Notes: generated from the letters alone by a model not told the origin. A stretch of 64,000 bases of DNA from Pseudomonas gingeri (GCF_013385635.1 NZ_JACAPR010000011.1:186001-250000); one strand, 5' to 3'. Positions 33,468 through 43,463 are shown, numbered from the stretch's first letter. Numbers and translations: made by a program.

Positions 33468-33702
33468 GGATCTCCTTCCACTGCTTGCATTGATAGGCCA
33501 GGTCGGCGGCCAGTTGGGCGCTCAACAGCTTCAGTCGCTTGTACGAAAAACCGTGATTTTCTCTCAACTCCGGCGGACCTTCCGGGCATCCGAGGTAGAA
33601 CACCGCCTCGTCTTCGCGGGTCATGACATGCACGTGGCAGGGCCGGTGGTCGTTGGAATAAATCACTATCCGTATGTCATCGAATCGAGCTGTCGTTACC
33701 AT
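33451..33702 (-). CDS. DUF4160-domain protein
   Basis: 83-aa protein of the DUF4160 type: IRIVIYSNDHRPCHVHVM near the start (HxPxHxHV core), AVFYLGCPEG in the middle, and a Trp/Lys-rich end (QCKQWKEIHGDFD). It is the first gene of a two-gene unit with the DUF2442 gene. Function is not established; the fold and pairing suggest the toxin-like half of a small module. Confidence 0.82.
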   Translation of the reverse strand: MVTTARFDDIRIVIYSNDHRPCHVHVMTREDEAVFYLGCPEGPPELRENHGFSYKRLKLLSAQLAADLAYQCKQWKEIHGDFD

Positions 33703-34082
33703 GATCCAAGATTAACCTATACGCTTGGGTTTTTGAAAATTACCGACGTATGGCAGCGTTCGGCTGACATTCCTTGTCGGCACCCTTGAGGGTAGAAGCA
33801 GTGCGCAGGGCCGCGTCGTCACAGGTATTTCCTGATATTTGCAAGTACGACGTCCTGGATGCCGGACGTTGTGAGGCGGCAATCGGAGCGTGATTTTTCC
33901 GCTCGATAAATGAGTAACCATTGATTACATCAAGGAATGACTCAAAATCCATCATGGCCGTTTATCCGAGTTGGAGGAGGCAATACAGTGGTTTGCCAGC
34001 GCTGTCTGGCACCCGCTGGAGGTGTGGGACTCGCCTCGAGTCGCGGCCTTTGGCCCGACTCCCGGAGCCGCGAATCCTTGCC
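33703..34082. other. 380-bp stretch without a supported gene
   Basis: It lies between the divergent DUF4160 and MFS genes and must carry both promoters. A 71-codon minus-strand frame (33740-33955) starts plausibly (MMDFESFLDVINGYSFIERK) but has no ribosome-binding site and its end looks random; it may be a relic. Confidence 0.45.
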
Positions 34083-35369
34083 ATGAACCGATCTGAAAAC
34101 AGCGTTCGACCCGCCGCCGCACTTCCTTCCCCGTCTTCCTCCTATGCACAACGAAATGCGCCGTACTGGCGGCGCAACCTGGCCGTCTGTGTGTTCGGCT
34201 CGTTCACCACCCTGGTCAGCCTGAGCATGCTGCTGCCGTTTCTACCGCTGTATGTGCAGCAACTCGGGGCAGAGTCGCCTGCGGCGGTGGTGCAATGGTC
34301 GGGGATCGCCTTCAGCGCGACCTTTCTCGGTACGGCGGTGACCGCGCCGCTCTGGGGGCGCCTGGCCGACCGTTACGGACGCAAGGCGATGCTGGTGCGG
34401 GCGGCAATCGGCATGGCGATCGTCATGTCGCTGATCGGTGTGGCCCACAGCGTCGTCGAACTGGTGGTGCTGCGCCTGATCGCCGGCCTGATCGGTGGAT
34501 TTGCCTCGGCGTCCATCGTGATGGTCGGCACCCAGGCTCCTCGCGAACGCGCCGGCTGGGCCCTGGGCATCCTGTCCACCGGGGCCCTGGCCGGGAATCT
34601 GGTCGGGCCGCTGGTGGGTGGTTTCCTGCCGATCTGGGTCGGTATCCGCGGGACCTTCTTTGTCGGTGGCGGGTTGATCGCCCTGACGGCACTGCTGGTG
34701 ATCCTGCTGGTACGCGAGGACTTCCGGCGCGGCGTCGATGGCAAGCAGCTTCAAGCGAACGGCGACGGTATCTCGACGACCCCGCGTTCAGTCATCGTGG
34801 CCCTGTTGCTGACGGCGATGATGGTGCTGCTGGCGAACATGTCCATCGAGCCGATCATTACGGTATTTATCGCACAACTGGATGTGCCGGCCGATCAACT
34901 GACCCGGGTCGCCGGTGTGGTGATGGCGTCCTCGGCCCTGGGTAGCGTGCTCACCGCCGCACGGCTGGGCGCCCTGGCGGATCGGGTCGGCGCCTGGCGC
35001 GTGATCATCGGTTGCCTGCTGGCCACTGGCCTGGTGATGGTGCCGCAGGCCTTCGTCACCCAGTGGTGGCAACTGGCGCTGCTGCGCGGATTGATGGGCA
35101 TGACCCTTGCCGGATTGTTGCCGGCGATTGCCAAGCTGGTGCGTCAGTCCGTCGACGAGCGCGAGTCCGGGAAAATGCTTGGCTACCTGCAATCGGCGCA
35201 ATTCACCGGGCAGGTGGTCGGGCCCTTGCTGGGCGGCCAGGTGGGCGCGCATATCGGCTTGCACGCGGTGTTTTTCGTCACCGGTTCACTGCTGGTGGTC
35301 TGTGCCGCGCTCAATCAGTGGGTGCGTCTCGCCGGCGGGCGAGGGGCCGGGCGCGAAGCGGCCAACTGA
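34083..35369 (+). CDS. MFS transporter (drug-efflux-like DHA1 type)
   Basis: 428-aa, 12-TM transporter. The ATG at 34083 is chosen because the first helix begins 30 residues later (NLAVCVFGSFTTLVSLSMLLPFLPLYV); the longer frame adds polar, unrelated residues. The loop 2-3 motif is GRLADRYGRKAML. The helix 5 segment APRERAGWALGILSTGALAGNLVGPLVGG is typical of multidrug antiporters (motif C-like). Convergent with the DUF1460 gene, 7 bp apart. Substrate unknown. Confidence 0.88.
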   Translation: MNRSENSVRPAAALPSPSSSYAQRNAPYWRRNLAVCVFGSFTTLVSLSMLLPFLPLYVQQLGAESPAAVVQWSGIAFSATFLGTAVTAPLWGRLADRYGRKAMLVRAAIGMAIVMSLIGVAHSVVELVVLRLIAGLIGGFASASIVMVGTQAPRERAGWALGILSTGALAGNLVGPLVGGFLPIWVGIRGTFFVGGGLIALTALLVILLVREDFRRGVDGKQLQANGDGISTTPRSVIVALLLTAMMVLLANMSIEPIITVFIAQLDVPADQLTRVAGVVMASSALGSVLTAARLGALADRVGAWRVIIGCLLATGLVMVPQAFVTQWWQLALLRGLMGMTLAGLLPAIAKLVRQSVDERESGKMLGYLQSAQFTGQVVGPLLGGQVGAHIGLHAVFFVTGSLLVVCAALNQWVRLAGGRGAGREAAN

Positions 35370-35376
35370 CGAGGGC

Positions 35377-36177
35377 CTAGATGGCCCTTAGCACCACGAT
35401 CCCCGGGGTCTTCTTCACATAGGCCAGGAACGGCGAGTCCACCACCTTGTAGCTGCTCGACCGGGCGGAGGCATTGCGCAGCACCGGGCCCTTGTCGGTC
35501 ATGATGAAGATCCCGGTATGGGTCACGTCCAGGCCGTCGGCCGGGGTGTAGATGCCGATGTAGTCACCGGTCTTCAACCGGCTGATCACCGCGTCGTCGA
35601 CGAATTCGCTGGGAATGTAGCTGATCGCCCGTGTCACCTGCGCCACCGACTGGCCGGGTTGCCCACCGTCCAGTGGGGTCTTGAGGACCTTGGTGATGGT
35701 GGTGGCATCCGGGCTGATCCCGGTGGTCACGTCGCGGGCATTGAGGGGCGTGGCGTGGGCCCAGTCGGTAAAGAAGTGCTTGCGGTTGAGGTAGCTGATA
35801 TCGCCGTGTTCATAACGGGTACGGACCACGTTTTCGATAAAGCGCGGCACGCTGTCGGACTTGCGTAGCGCTTCGACGTAATCCAGGTAGGTAAAGCAGT
35901 CCAGGCCTCGGAAGTCGATCACCAGCTGTTCCGCCGAGGTCGCCGAGCCGACCAGCATGTGCGGTACATAGGGCGTGCCGAGGAAACTGGCGGAGATCTC
36001 GTTGATTCTCTCGCCGGGATCGTCGCGGGTGTCCCGGCCCAACCGCGACTCGATCAGCTTGATCTTGCCCAGGGTATAGTCGTCCAGCTTGAGCGGGGCA
36101 TCGAGGGGCGTACGGGTGAAGCCGGTCAGCATCAGGCCGAGCACAAGGCCCGACAACACTGACATCATCTTGCTCAT
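35377..36177 (-). CDS. DUF1460 secreted peptidoglycan amidase-like protein
   Basis: 266-aa exported protein of the DUF1460 group (NlpC/P60-related fold). MSKMMSVLSGLVLGLMLTGFTRT is a signal or lipoprotein-less anchor. The putative catalytic Cys lies in FRGLDCFTYLDYVEAL and the His in LDVTHTGIFIM. Family members are described as N-acetylmuramoyl-L-alanine amidase-like. The start has GGAGA 9 nt upstream. Nothing in the neighbourhood shows its cellular role. Confidence 0.83.
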   Translation of the reverse strand: MSKMMSVLSGLVLGLMLTGFTRTPLDAPLKLDDYTLGKIKLIESRLGRDTRDDPGERINEISASFLGTPYVPHMLVGSATSAEQLVIDFRGLDCFTYLDYVEALRKSDSVPRFIENVVRTRYEHGDISYLNRKHFFTDWAHATPLNARDVTTGISPDATTITKVLKTPLDGGQPGQSVAQVTRAISYIPSEFVDDAVISRLKTGDYIGIYTPADGLDVTHTGIFIMTDKGPVLRNASARSSSYKVVDSPFLAYVKKTPGIVVLRAI

Positions 36178-36360
36178 ACAGTCTCCGGAGAACACGAGGG
36201 TGAGCGTGCCGACGGCCATTGTTTTCTGCGCGACGGCGGCTGTCAAAAAAAACTGCGGGCGAGCAGGGCGAGCACTTCGCGGACGGCTTTCATACCACGG
36301 TCCGAACGCGATATTCTGCCGGATGCCCGTTTTCCCGGTCTTCCCTGAGCGCCCTCATTC

Positions 36361-37413
36361 ATGTCCGAATCACCCCCCACGGGGCATCGTCAGTTCAGTC
36401 GCAGCCTCAAGACGCTGAATCTCGCCTACCTGAACGAGGCGGGCGAGAAGAAAGTTGTGCCGGTTCTCGGGCGGCGGATTGCCTTTGTGCTGCTGGACAA
36501 TTTCTCGATGATGGCCTTCACCGGTGCACTCGACGGCCTGGTCACCGCCAACCTGCTGGGGCGGGCAGCGTTGTATGAAGTGAAGACCTTCGGTATCGAT
36601 CATCCGCAGATCACCTGCGACCTGGGCATCACCATCGCCGCCGATGGCTGCATTGCCGACCTGCGTGCCGATGGCGCGGACCTGCTGATCGTCTGTGGCG
36701 GCCTGCGCAGCCCGTTGCAGCCGGCGGGCCGGCTGGTGGAGAAACTGCGCCAGTGCGCCCAGCGTTCCATGCAATTGGGCAGCCTGTGGAACGGCTGCTT
36801 TCAACTGGCCCATGCCGGCCTGCTGGACGACCGGGCCTGCACCGTGCACCCCGAGAACCGCGCGGGACTGATGGAAATCTGCCCTACCGTGCGGCTGTTG
36901 CCGCAACCCTATGTCGTCGAGGATGGGCTGATCAGCTGTGCCGGCGCCAACAGTGCCCTGGGCCTGATCCTCAATGTGATTCGTGCGCAGCAGGGCGACG
37001 AACTGGTGCGCGGTATCGAGGCCATTCTCAGCTGCGACCGCAGCGAACAGACCGACAATATGCCGCTGGCCAGGGTATCCCGCGATCCGCGCCTGCCGGT
37101 GGCCCTGCAAGGGCTGCTGGACCTGATGGAGAACAATATCGAGGACCCGCTGGAACTCGACCAGTTGGCCACCTACGTCAACCTGTCGCGGCGCCAGGTG
37201 GACCGGTTGTTCCAGCAGTTCATGCAAAGTTCGCCCAAGCGCTATTACCTGGAACTGCGCCTGACCCGGGGCCGGCAGCTGTTGCTGCAGACCAACGAAT
37301 CGGTGATAACCATCGCCACGGCGTGCGGCTTTGTCAGCTCGGCGCACTTCAGCCGCTGTTTCCGTGACTTCTTCGGCCACACCGCCAGCGAGGCCCGTGC
37401 CCGCCATCGCTGA
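36361..37413 (+). CDS. GlxA-type AraC-family regulator (DJ-1/PfpI sensor domain)
   Basis: 350-aa regulator. Residues 30-215 form a class-I glutamine-amidotransferase-like domain (FVLLDNFSMMAFTGALDGL, GADLLIVCGG, LGSLWNGCFQLAHAGLLDD). Residues 245-345 are the AraC double helix-turn-helix (LDQLATYVNLSRRQVDRLFQQ and ESVITIATACGFVSSAHFSRCFRDFFG). Pseudomonas relatives control carnitine, glycine betaine, choline or arginine use. No such genes adjoin here, so the target is unknown. Confidence 0.88.
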   Translation: MSESPPTGHRQFSRSLKTLNLAYLNEAGEKKVVPVLGRRIAFVLLDNFSMMAFTGALDGLVTANLLGRAALYEVKTFGIDHPQITCDLGITIAADGCIADLRADGADLLIVCGGLRSPLQPAGRLVEKLRQCAQRSMQLGSLWNGCFQLAHAGLLDDRACTVHPENRAGLMEICPTVRLLPQPYVVEDGLISCAGANSALGLILNVIRAQQGDELVRGIEAILSCDRSEQTDNMPLARVSRDPRLPVALQGLLDLMENNIEDPLELDQLATYVNLSRRQVDRLFQQFMQSSPKRYYLELRLTRGRQLLLQTNESVITIATACGFVSSAHFSRCFRDFFGHTASEARARHR

Positions 37414-37532
37414 GCCCCTGACCTCGCCAAGAAGTGCCGCCACTTGTTCTCAAGCGCGAGGTCCGCGGCCCCCGAGCGCCTGGTTGCGCCCTGGGCCCGG
37501 CCCGCCAGGGCGACGAGCGGGGTGCTGATCTG

Positions 37533-38603
37533 CTAACCGGGGCTTGATACACAGGGGCCTAGCACATGGGCATGCCCCAGGGTCGACACCCACACCTGGC
37601 TACCGACCCTGGGCGCCTGCATGCCCGTGCTGCGTACCAGCAGCGCCCGCTTGTGCGGATTCTGCAGTTGCACCGTCAAGGTACAGGTGTTGCCGCCGAA
37701 ATCGCAGTCGCTCACCACCGCGGCACAGGCATCACCCTCGACCTGATCCGGGCCGGGCGCGCTCAGTTGCAGTTGCTCGGGGCGCAGCATGATCTGCGCC
37801 GCGCCGTGGTTGCCTTCGTCATTCACCGCGATCCGTCCCAGGTCGCAGTACGCCCAGCCATTCTCGACCCGCGCGGGCAGGATCACCGCATCGCCGAGGA
37901 ACAGCGCGGTGTCCGCATCGTCGGGGCGCAGGTAGAGCTCCATCGGCGGTCCGGCCTGCACCAGTCGGCCCTTGCGCATCACCGCCAACTGGTCGGCAAA
38001 CGACAGCGCTTCGGCCTGGTCGTGGGTGACCAGGATGGTGGTCACGCCGGCGTCCGACAGCAGCCGCGCGACCATCTTGCGCATCGCGGCGCGCAGGCCG
38101 GTATCCAGGGCGGAGAAGGGCTCGTCCAGCAGCATCAGCCGTGGCCGTTGCGCCAGCGCCCGGGCCAGGGCGACCCGTTGCTGCTGGCCGCCGGACAGTT
38201 CGTGGGGCCAGCGCCCGGCCATCTGTGTATCCAGCGCCACCTGCTCCATCAGTTCGGCGATACGCGGCTGTCTCGCGGCCGGCTTGCCGCTGAGTCCGAA
38301 GCCGATATTGTCGGCGACCGTCATGTGCGGGAACAGTGCGCCGTCCTGCGGGACATAACCGATCAGGCGCTGGTGGGCCGGGACCTGGGTCCTGCTGTCC
38401 ACCAGCGGCTGGCCGTCCAGCAGGATGCTGCCGGCGTCGGGGAATTCGAAGCCGGCGATCATCCGCAGCAGGGTGGTCTTGCCCGAGCCGGAAGGCCCGA
38501 CAATAGCCGTGCGGCTGCCGGTGGCGATCGACAGGTTGATATCTTCCAGGGCCGCCTGTGCTCCGAAGGACTTGTACAGCGAATGGAGTTCCAGAGCGTT
38601 CAT
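37533..38603 (-). CDS. fbpC: Iron(III)-type ABC transporter ATP-binding protein
   Basis: 356-aa ATPase. Walker A is GPSGSGKTT, the signature LSGGQQQR, Walker [13 protein letters not shown] and the H-loop [10 protein letters not shown]-terminal regulatory TOBE-like part follows (from about 240; [27 protein letters not shown]). Its start overlaps the permease stop by 4 nt. Third gene of an fbpABC-type operon. Confidence 0.85.
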   Translation of the reverse strand: MNALELHSLYKSFGAQAALEDINLSIATGSRTAIVGPSGSGKTTLLRMIAGFEFPDAGSILLDGQPLVDSRTQVPAHQRLIGYVPQDGALFPHMTVADNIGFGLSGKPAARQPRIAELMEQVALDTQMAGRWPHELSGGQQQRVALARALAQRPRLMLLDEPFSALDTGLRAAMRKMVARLLSDAGVTTILVTHDQAEALSFADQLAVMRKGRLVQAGPPMELYLRPDDADTALFLGDAVILPARVENGWAYCDLGRIAVNDEGNHGAAQIMLRPEQLQLSAPGPDQVEGDACAAVVSDCDFGGNTCTLTVQLQNPHKRALLVRSTGMQAPRVGSQVWVSTLGHAHVLGPCVSSPG

Positions 38604-40213
38604 CGGCCCGCCGTGCGTTTGGATTGGTAGTAGAGAAGCCCGGTCAGCGGCAGTGACAGCAGGATCATGATCAGTGCGTAGGGTGCGGCCCCGGCGTAGT
38701 CGATCTCGCTGGTCAGGGCCCAGAAACCGGTGGCCAGGGTGCGCGTGCCGTTGGGTGCGAGCAGCAGGGTGGCGGTCAGTTCGTTGGTGATCGCCAGGAA
38801 CACCAGTGCCGCGCCCGCGGCGGCCCCCGGTGCGGCGAGGCGCAGGGTGATCGACCAGAGGGCGCGGGCAGGCGAGCGTCCCAGGCTGCGTGCGATGTTT
38901 TCCAGTTCCACCGGGGCCTGGGCGATACCCGCGCGCAGGCTGACCAGAGCGCGTGGCATGAACATCAGCAGGTAGGCCAGCAGCACCGTGAGCGAAGTCT
39001 GGTAGATCGGCCGGGCGAAGCTGATGGTCACCGTGACCAGGGCCAGCGCGACGACGATGCCGGGCAGCGAACTGGTGATGTAGTTACAACTCTCCAGCAG
39101 GCGGTGCAGGCGCCCGGGCGAGCGGATCGACAACCACGCCACGGGCACCGCGGAACAGGTGGTCAGCAGCGCTCCGGCGGCGCCGAGCAGCAGCGTCTGT
39201 TCCAGGGCCGGGAGCAATTCGTCCAGTTGCCAGACCTCGCTGCCCCCGGCGATCAGCCAGTTGCCGAGGGTGATCAATGGCACGCCGAGGGCGAGCACGC
39301 TGCTGATCAGCGCAATGCTCAGTGACAGCAGGGTCGTGGTGCGGCCGAGGCGTACCGTGCGTTGTTGCCGCGCGCTGCCGGAGCCGACCCGGGCATAACG
39401 CGCCTTGCCGCGGGCGGCGGATTCGACGGTCAGCAGCAGCAGGCAGCACAGTGCCAGGATACCGGCCAGGGTATGGGCGGCCGGGCCGCTGAAGGTCGAC
39501 TTGAACTGGTCGAAGATCGCTGTGGTGAAGGTGTCGAAGCGGATCATCGCATAAAGGCCGTATTCGGCCAGCAGGTGCAGGCCCACCAGCAGCGCACCGC
39601 CACAGATCGCCAGGCGCAATTGCGGCAGGACGATACGGAAAAACACCGCCCAGGGTTTGAGCCCGAGGGACTCGCCGACATCCTCTATGGCCGGGTCGAG
39701 ACGGCGCAGGGTGGCGGCAATCGGCAGGTAGAGAAACGGAAAATAGGCGATCACCGAGACCAGCACCCCGGCGAACAAGCCGTGGATCGGTGGCACCAGG
39801 CTGACCCAGGCGTAGCTGTGGACGAACGCCGGCACCGCCAGCGGCGCGGTTGCCAGCAATGACCAGATACGGCGGCCGGGCAGGTCGGTGCGTTCGGTCA
39901 GCCAGGCCAGCGTCAGGCCCAGCGCCACGCACAGGGGAATGGTGATGACCATCAGCAATAGGGTGTTGACCAGCAGTTCCGCCACCCGTGGGCGCCAGAC
40001 CAGCGCTTCGAGGGTGGCCCAGCCGGTTTGCCAGGTGGAGAGGATCACGAAGGCGATGGGCAGCAACGCCAGCAAGGACACCAGCAGCGACAGCCCGATG
40101 ATCCAGGGATTGCCCTGGTGCCCGAAGAATTTTCTGCTGCGTGGACGCAAAAGCGCCGCAGGCGCGTGAGCGACTGCGGCGGGGTCCAGAGGCGGAATGG
40201 ACTCTGGAAGCAA
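38600..40213 (-). CDS. fbpB: Iron(III)-type ABC transporter fused permease
   Basis: 537-aa membrane protein with two permease halves joined (about 12 TM segments), the usual FbpB/ThiP-like design. Two EAA loops are visible: [23 protein letters not shown] and [22 protein letters not shown]. The start is a TTG at 40213 directly after the binding-protein stop codon; no better start is seen. Confidence 0.87.
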   Translation of the reverse strand: MLPESIPPLDPAAVAHAPAALLRPRSRKFFGHQGNPWIIGLSLLVSLLALLPIAFVILSTWQTGWATLEALVWRPRVAELLVNTLLLMVITIPLCVALGLTLAWLTERTDLPGRRIWSLLATAPLAVPAFVHSYAWVSLVPPIHGLFAGVLVSVIAYFPFLYLPIAATLRRLDPAIEDVGESLGLKPWAVFFRIVLPQLRLAICGGALLVGLHLLAEYGLYAMIRFDTFTTAIFDQFKSTFSGPAAHTLAGILALCCLLLLTVESAARGKARYARVGSGSARQQRTVRLGRTTTLLSLSIALISSVLALGVPLITLGNWLIAGGSEVWQLDELLPALEQTLLLGAAGALLTTCSAVPVAWLSIRSPGRLHRLLESCNYITSSLPGIVVALALVTVTISFARPIYQTSLTVLLAYLLMFMPRALVSLRAGIAQAPVELENIARSLGRSPARALWSITLRLAAPGAAAGAALVFLAITNELTATLLLAPNGTRTLATGFWALTSEIDYAGAAPYALIMILLSLPLTGLLYYQSKRTAGR

Positions 40214-41230
40214 TTACAGGATTCCGGCTTGGGTCATCAGTTCCACAGCCTTCTTGCTGTCGAGTTTCGAGGCATCGACCTTCGGTGCATCGAGATCCTT
40301 GAGCGGCACCAGTTTCGCGTTGGACTCGGCGCCCGCGCCCACCGCGTATTCGAACGAGTTGCCGTTCTTGAGGACGGCCTGGCCACCTTTGCCGGTGACC
40401 CACTTGAGGAACGCCTGGGCTTCTTCCGGATGTTTGCTGGACTTGAGCACGCCGCCACCGGAGGTGCTGACAAAGGCGCCGGGGTCCTGGTGCTTGAAGT
40501 AGTGCAGGGAGGTGTTCTTGCTGTTCTCGCCGGTCTTGGCCTGGTCGCCGAAGCTGTAGTAGTGATAGATCACGCCGCTTTCGACCTGGCCGGCATTGAC
40601 TGCCTTGAGCACGGCGCTGTTGCCGCGATAGATCGAGGCATTGGTCTTCATTGCCTTGAGCCAGTCCAGGGTCGCGGCTTCGCCCTTGAGTTCCAGCACG
40701 GCGGCGACGATGGCCTGGAAGTCGGCACCGGCCGGCGAAGCGGCCCAGCGGCCTTTCCACTCGGGCGAGGCGAGGTCGAGCAGGGACTTGGGCAGTTGTG
40801 CCTCGGTCAGCTTGCTCTTGTTGTAGACGAACACGGTGGAGCGGGCGGCGATGCCGACCCAGTTGCCGTGGGCCGGACGGTAGGCCGCACCGACCTGTTC
40901 CAGGGTGGTCGGCGCGACCGGGGCGAACAGCTTGGCACTGTCCACCAGGACCATGGCCGGGGAGTTCTCGGTGAGGAACACGTCCGCCGGCGACTTGTCG
41001 CCTTCCTGCACCAGTTGGTTGCCCATCTCGGTGTCATCGCCGTTGCGCAGGGTCACCTTGATCCCGGTTTCCTGGGTGAAGCCATCGATCCAGGCCTTGG
41101 TCAGGCTTTCGTGCTGGGCGTTGTAGACCACGATGCCATCGGCACTGGGCGCCGCGTAGACGTGACCGGCGTTGAGCAACGCGGTGGCCACCAGGGCGGT
41201 CTTGAGAAACGAGGGGAGACGGGAAATCAT
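40214..41230 (-). CDS. fbpA: Iron(III)-type ABC transporter binding protein
   Basis: 338-aa periplasmic protein with a signal peptide ending HVYA-A. IVVYNAQHESLTKAWIDGF at the mature start and GVIYHYYSFGDQAKTG with paired tyrosines (typical iron-ligand Tyr-Tyr) match FbpA/HitA. DVFLTENSPAMVLVD is another family segment. A candidate Fur box lies about 80-100 bp upstream, supporting iron as substrate. Confidence 0.88.
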   Translation of the reverse strand: MISRLPSFLKTALVATALLNAGHVYAAPSADGIVVYNAQHESLTKAWIDGFTQETGIKVTLRNGDDTEMGNQLVQEGDKSPADVFLTENSPAMVLVDSAKLFAPVAPTTLEQVGAAYRPAHGNWVGIAARSTVFVYNKSKLTEAQLPKSLLDLASPEWKGRWAASPAGADFQAIVAAVLELKGEAATLDWLKAMKTNASIYRGNSAVLKAVNAGQVESGVIYHYYSFGDQAKTGENSKNTSLHYFKHQDPGAFVSTSGGGVLKSSKHPEEAQAFLKWVTGKGGQAVLKNGNSFEYAVGAGAESNAKLVPLKDLDAPKVDASKLDSKKAVELMTQAGIL

Positions 41231-41311
41231 TGGGAGGAAGCTCCTGCGGTCTTGTTGAATGTGTGGCAGGCGTTGGCAGGTGCGTTTGCGCCCGATTCGC
41301 CGATCCAGTTA

Positions 41312-41330
41312 AACAATAGGAATCATTCGC
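41312..41330. promoter_or_regulatory. Candidate Fur box upstream of fbpA
   Basis: AACAATAGGAATCATTCGC matches the 19-bp Fur consensus (GATAATGATAATCATTATC) at about 11-12 positions, including the central AATCATT. It lies 82-100 bp before the fbpA start. The match is moderate. Confidence 0.45.
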
Positions 41331-41420
41331 ATGTTTGTCCGGGCGGGAATGTAGAGCGCGAGATGAGAAAAAAACGTCAAATAAACCGTTAATCGATGTC
41401 GTTTGTATTTTGATTGAGAC

Positions 41421-42296
41421 TCAGAGCTTGGCCAGCAGCTGGCTCAACTGGTTTTTCGCGGCGTCACCGCTGTGGGCGCGCTTGAGCAGGCCCTGAGTCA
41501 TGTTCTTGTACATCGCCACAGCTTCTGGGGAAGAGGTGACGCTGGCGATTCCGGTATGAATATTGGGCAGTTCGCCCAGCCGATAGGGGCTGACGGCGAC
41601 ATAGCTGGTGTGTGCCTGCTGGAAAATCTGGAAGGTCGCACTGGGCAGGGTTTCATCGATCAGGTAGATATTCACGCGGCCGCCGTCGCTGCCGATCTTC
41701 TCGATCAGGTGCTCTATCTCCCGACGGGCCAGCAGGGCTCTTTCCATTCTCACACTGGTGGGCAGGTCCAGCCGGCCCACCAGGCCGATGTGCAGGTAGC
41801 GTTCTATCTGGCGCAGGCTGATGATCGAGTGGACCTCGAAATTCTGTTTGGAGAAGGTTGCCTTGCGCTCGTTGAGAATGTCGAGGATCTGCGTCTGCAT
41901 GGCGTCCTGGCGGGCATCGAAGTCGTTGGGGCGTGCTTCATCGAGCATGGTCCTGAACAGCTCGGAGTACTCGGGTGTGGTCAGCAGATAGGAGAAGGGG
42001 TCGAAGTAGGACTGGATGCGGGTGGAGCGAGCTTCGAGCTGGCGCATCCGTTCGAAGTAGCCCAGGGCGTTGTCGAAGTACTCGGTATCCGAACCCAGCA
42101 GGCTGTTGAACGAGACGTTCAGCAGTTCGGCCAACCGCTCCAGGGTTTCGAGCTTGACGATCTTGCCCAGTTCCAGGCGATACACCGCCGCCCTGGAAAT
42201 ATCCAGTTTTTCCGCCACTTGGTCGGCATTCATCTGGCGTCCGATCCGGTAGGCCCTGAGGCGCTCGCCGATGGCTTGGTAGTCGATTTGGCTCAC
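41421..42296 (-). CDS. XRE-type HTH regulator of the orotate-type cluster
   Basis: 291-aa protein from a GTG at 42296 (CGGAG upstream); an ATG at 42347 would add 17 residues with no ribosome-binding site. Residues about 8-65 form an XRE/HipB-like helix-turn-helix (IGERLRAYRIGRQMNADQVAEKLDISRAAVYRLELGKI). The remaining 220 residues, with SVRMERALLARREIEHLIEKIG, match no domain I know and may sense an effector. It is divergent from the porin gene, and the shared gap holds a perfect 10-bp-arm dyad. Likely local regulator. Confidence 0.85.
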   Translation of the reverse strand: MSQIDYQAIGERLRAYRIGRQMNADQVAEKLDISRAAVYRLELGKIVKLETLERLAELLNVSFNSLLGSDTEYFDNALGYFERMRQLEARSTRIQSYFDPFSYLLTTPEYSELFRTMLDEARPNDFDARQDAMQTQILDILNERKATFSKQNFEVHSIISLRQIERYLHIGLVGRLDLPTSVRMERALLARREIEHLIEKIGSDGGRVNIYLIDETLPSATFQIFQQAHTSYVAVSPYRLGELPNIHTGIASVTSSPEAVAMYKNMTQGLLKRAHSGDAAKNQLSQLLAKL

Positions 42297-42423
42297 TGTG
42301 GCTCCGAAAGTCTGAACGCGTCCGTGGGTGGCAGCCAATAGCTCCATCTGTTGCGGTGGCGACCGTCAAGGAAAAGGTCGCGGCACGCACAAGGAAATTT
42401 CTTGACCTGTATCGGGCTTGCCT

Positions 42424-42461
42424 GTATCAATATTTAGACGAGATAAATTTACTCGTCTAAA
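42424..42461. promoter_or_regulatory. Regulatory dyad with variant of the GTATCAAAAATTAGACA motif
   Basis: GTATCAATATTTAGACGAG (42424-42442) is a variant of the 17-bp motif found three more times in this cluster. It runs into a perfect inverted repeat, TTTAGACGAG (42433-42442) and CTCGTCTAAA (42452-42461), with a 9-bp AT spacer. It lies in the divergent promoter between the XRE gene and the porin gene. Confidence 0.75.
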
Positions 42462-42543
42462 AAATACAAAAAAGGCTTGGCCATGTCTATCTGATTGGCT
42501 CGTCGCGCTGTGCCCATAACTATAAGAAATCGGAGCTCACCTC

Positions 42544-43404
42544 ATGCGTCATGTATTCGCAGTGCCTTCGTTCGTCTCGATTTTGTCCCTTGTCCCCTCG
42601 ATTTACCTGCTGACTCCGCTGGCCTGGGGCGATACGTTGGTCGGCTATCGCTACAGCGCCCATTACACAGAGCCGGGCAATGGCGGAGATGTCGCCAAGC
42701 AGATTCTGCAGGTGTCCCATGTGAGCGGTTATTCGCTGGGGCAGAATTTCGTCAACCTGGATGTGTTCAAGTCCGATCGCAGCGATCCGGCAAAGGGTGG
42801 CGGCAGCGGTGCCACCGAGGTCTACGTGACTTACCGTAACCAGATGCAGTATGGAAAGGTCTTCGGCACGCCACTGGCGTTCGGTCCGGTGCGGGACCTG
42901 GCCCTGACGGCCGGCTTTGACTACAACGACAAGGACAACGCCTTCGGCCCCAACAAGCGCATGCTGGTGTTCGGTCCGACCGTCAAGTTCGCCCTGTCGG
43001 CCGGGTTTGTCGACGCCAGCCTCTACTACGCCAGGGAATGGAATCATTGCGGCCTGGATGCGTGCGACAGGCCGGGGAATCACAACGAGATCCTGTTCGC
43101 CCCGTATTACCAGTTCAATGTGAACTGGGGCGTGCCCTTTGCAGTGGCCGGGTTACCGCTCAAGTTCCAGGGTTATTACCTGCTCAACGGCAGCAAGGGA
43201 GACGATTACCAGCAGCAGTCCACGGCGCCCGAGCAACTGATGCGCGCCTCGCTGATGCTGGATGTCGGCCGACTTGGCTGGGGCGCCAGCAATGTGCTGT
43301 GGATCGGTCCGGGCTACGAATACTGGCGAAACAAATTCGGTAATCATGACCGGCCTGGTGTGGATACCGATGCGCTCTCGGTCAATATCGAGTGGCACTT
43401 GTGA
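42544..43404 (+). CDS. Tsx/OmpK-like outer-membrane channel protein
   Basis: 286-aa secreted beta-barrel-type protein. A hydrophobic signal peptide ends near LAWG-D. Alternating hydrophobic/polar strands follow, with YRYSAHYTEPGNGGDVAKQIL, NFVNLDVFKSDRSDP, ATEVYVTYRNQ and an aromatic C-terminal strand ending VNIEWHL, the usual outer-membrane assembly signal (here ending in Leu rather than Phe). The EPG/LDV/SD pattern recalls nucleoside channel Tsx. In this context it would let orotate or a related pyrimidine cross the outer membrane. Confidence 0.75.
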   Translation: MRHVFAVPSFVSILSLVPSIYLLTPLAWGDTLVGYRYSAHYTEPGNGGDVAKQILQVSHVSGYSLGQNFVNLDVFKSDRSDPAKGGGSGATEVYVTYRNQMQYGKVFGTPLAFGPVRDLALTAGFDYNDKDNAFGPNKRMLVFGPTVKFALSAGFVDASLYYAREWNHCGLDACDRPGNHNEILFAPYYQFNVNWGVPFAVAGLPLKFQGYYLLNGSKGDDYQQQSTAPEQLMRASLMLDVGRLGWGASNVLWIGPGYEYWRNKFGNHDRPGVDTDALSVNIEWHL

Positions 43405-43421
43405 TTTTTTTTGATGAACTA

Positions 43422-43438
43422 GTATCAAAAATTAGACA
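43422..43438. promoter_or_regulatory. GTATCAAAAATTAGACA motif, copy 1
   Basis: Exact 17-bp copy of the motif also at 44884-44900 and 44998-45014. It is followed by AGCTCGTCT, so a TTAGAC/GTCT half-dyad like the one at 42424-42461 is present. It lies 18 bp after the porin stop and 140 bp before the MFS start. Confidence 0.8.
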
Positions 43439-43463
43439 GCTCGTCTCATTTGTTCGTAGACTG

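Noticed and set aside
33740..33955. 71-aa minus-strand gene upstream of the MFS gene
   Set aside because: A plausible first 20 residues but no ribosome-binding site, no recognisable domain and a random-looking end; possibly a relic.
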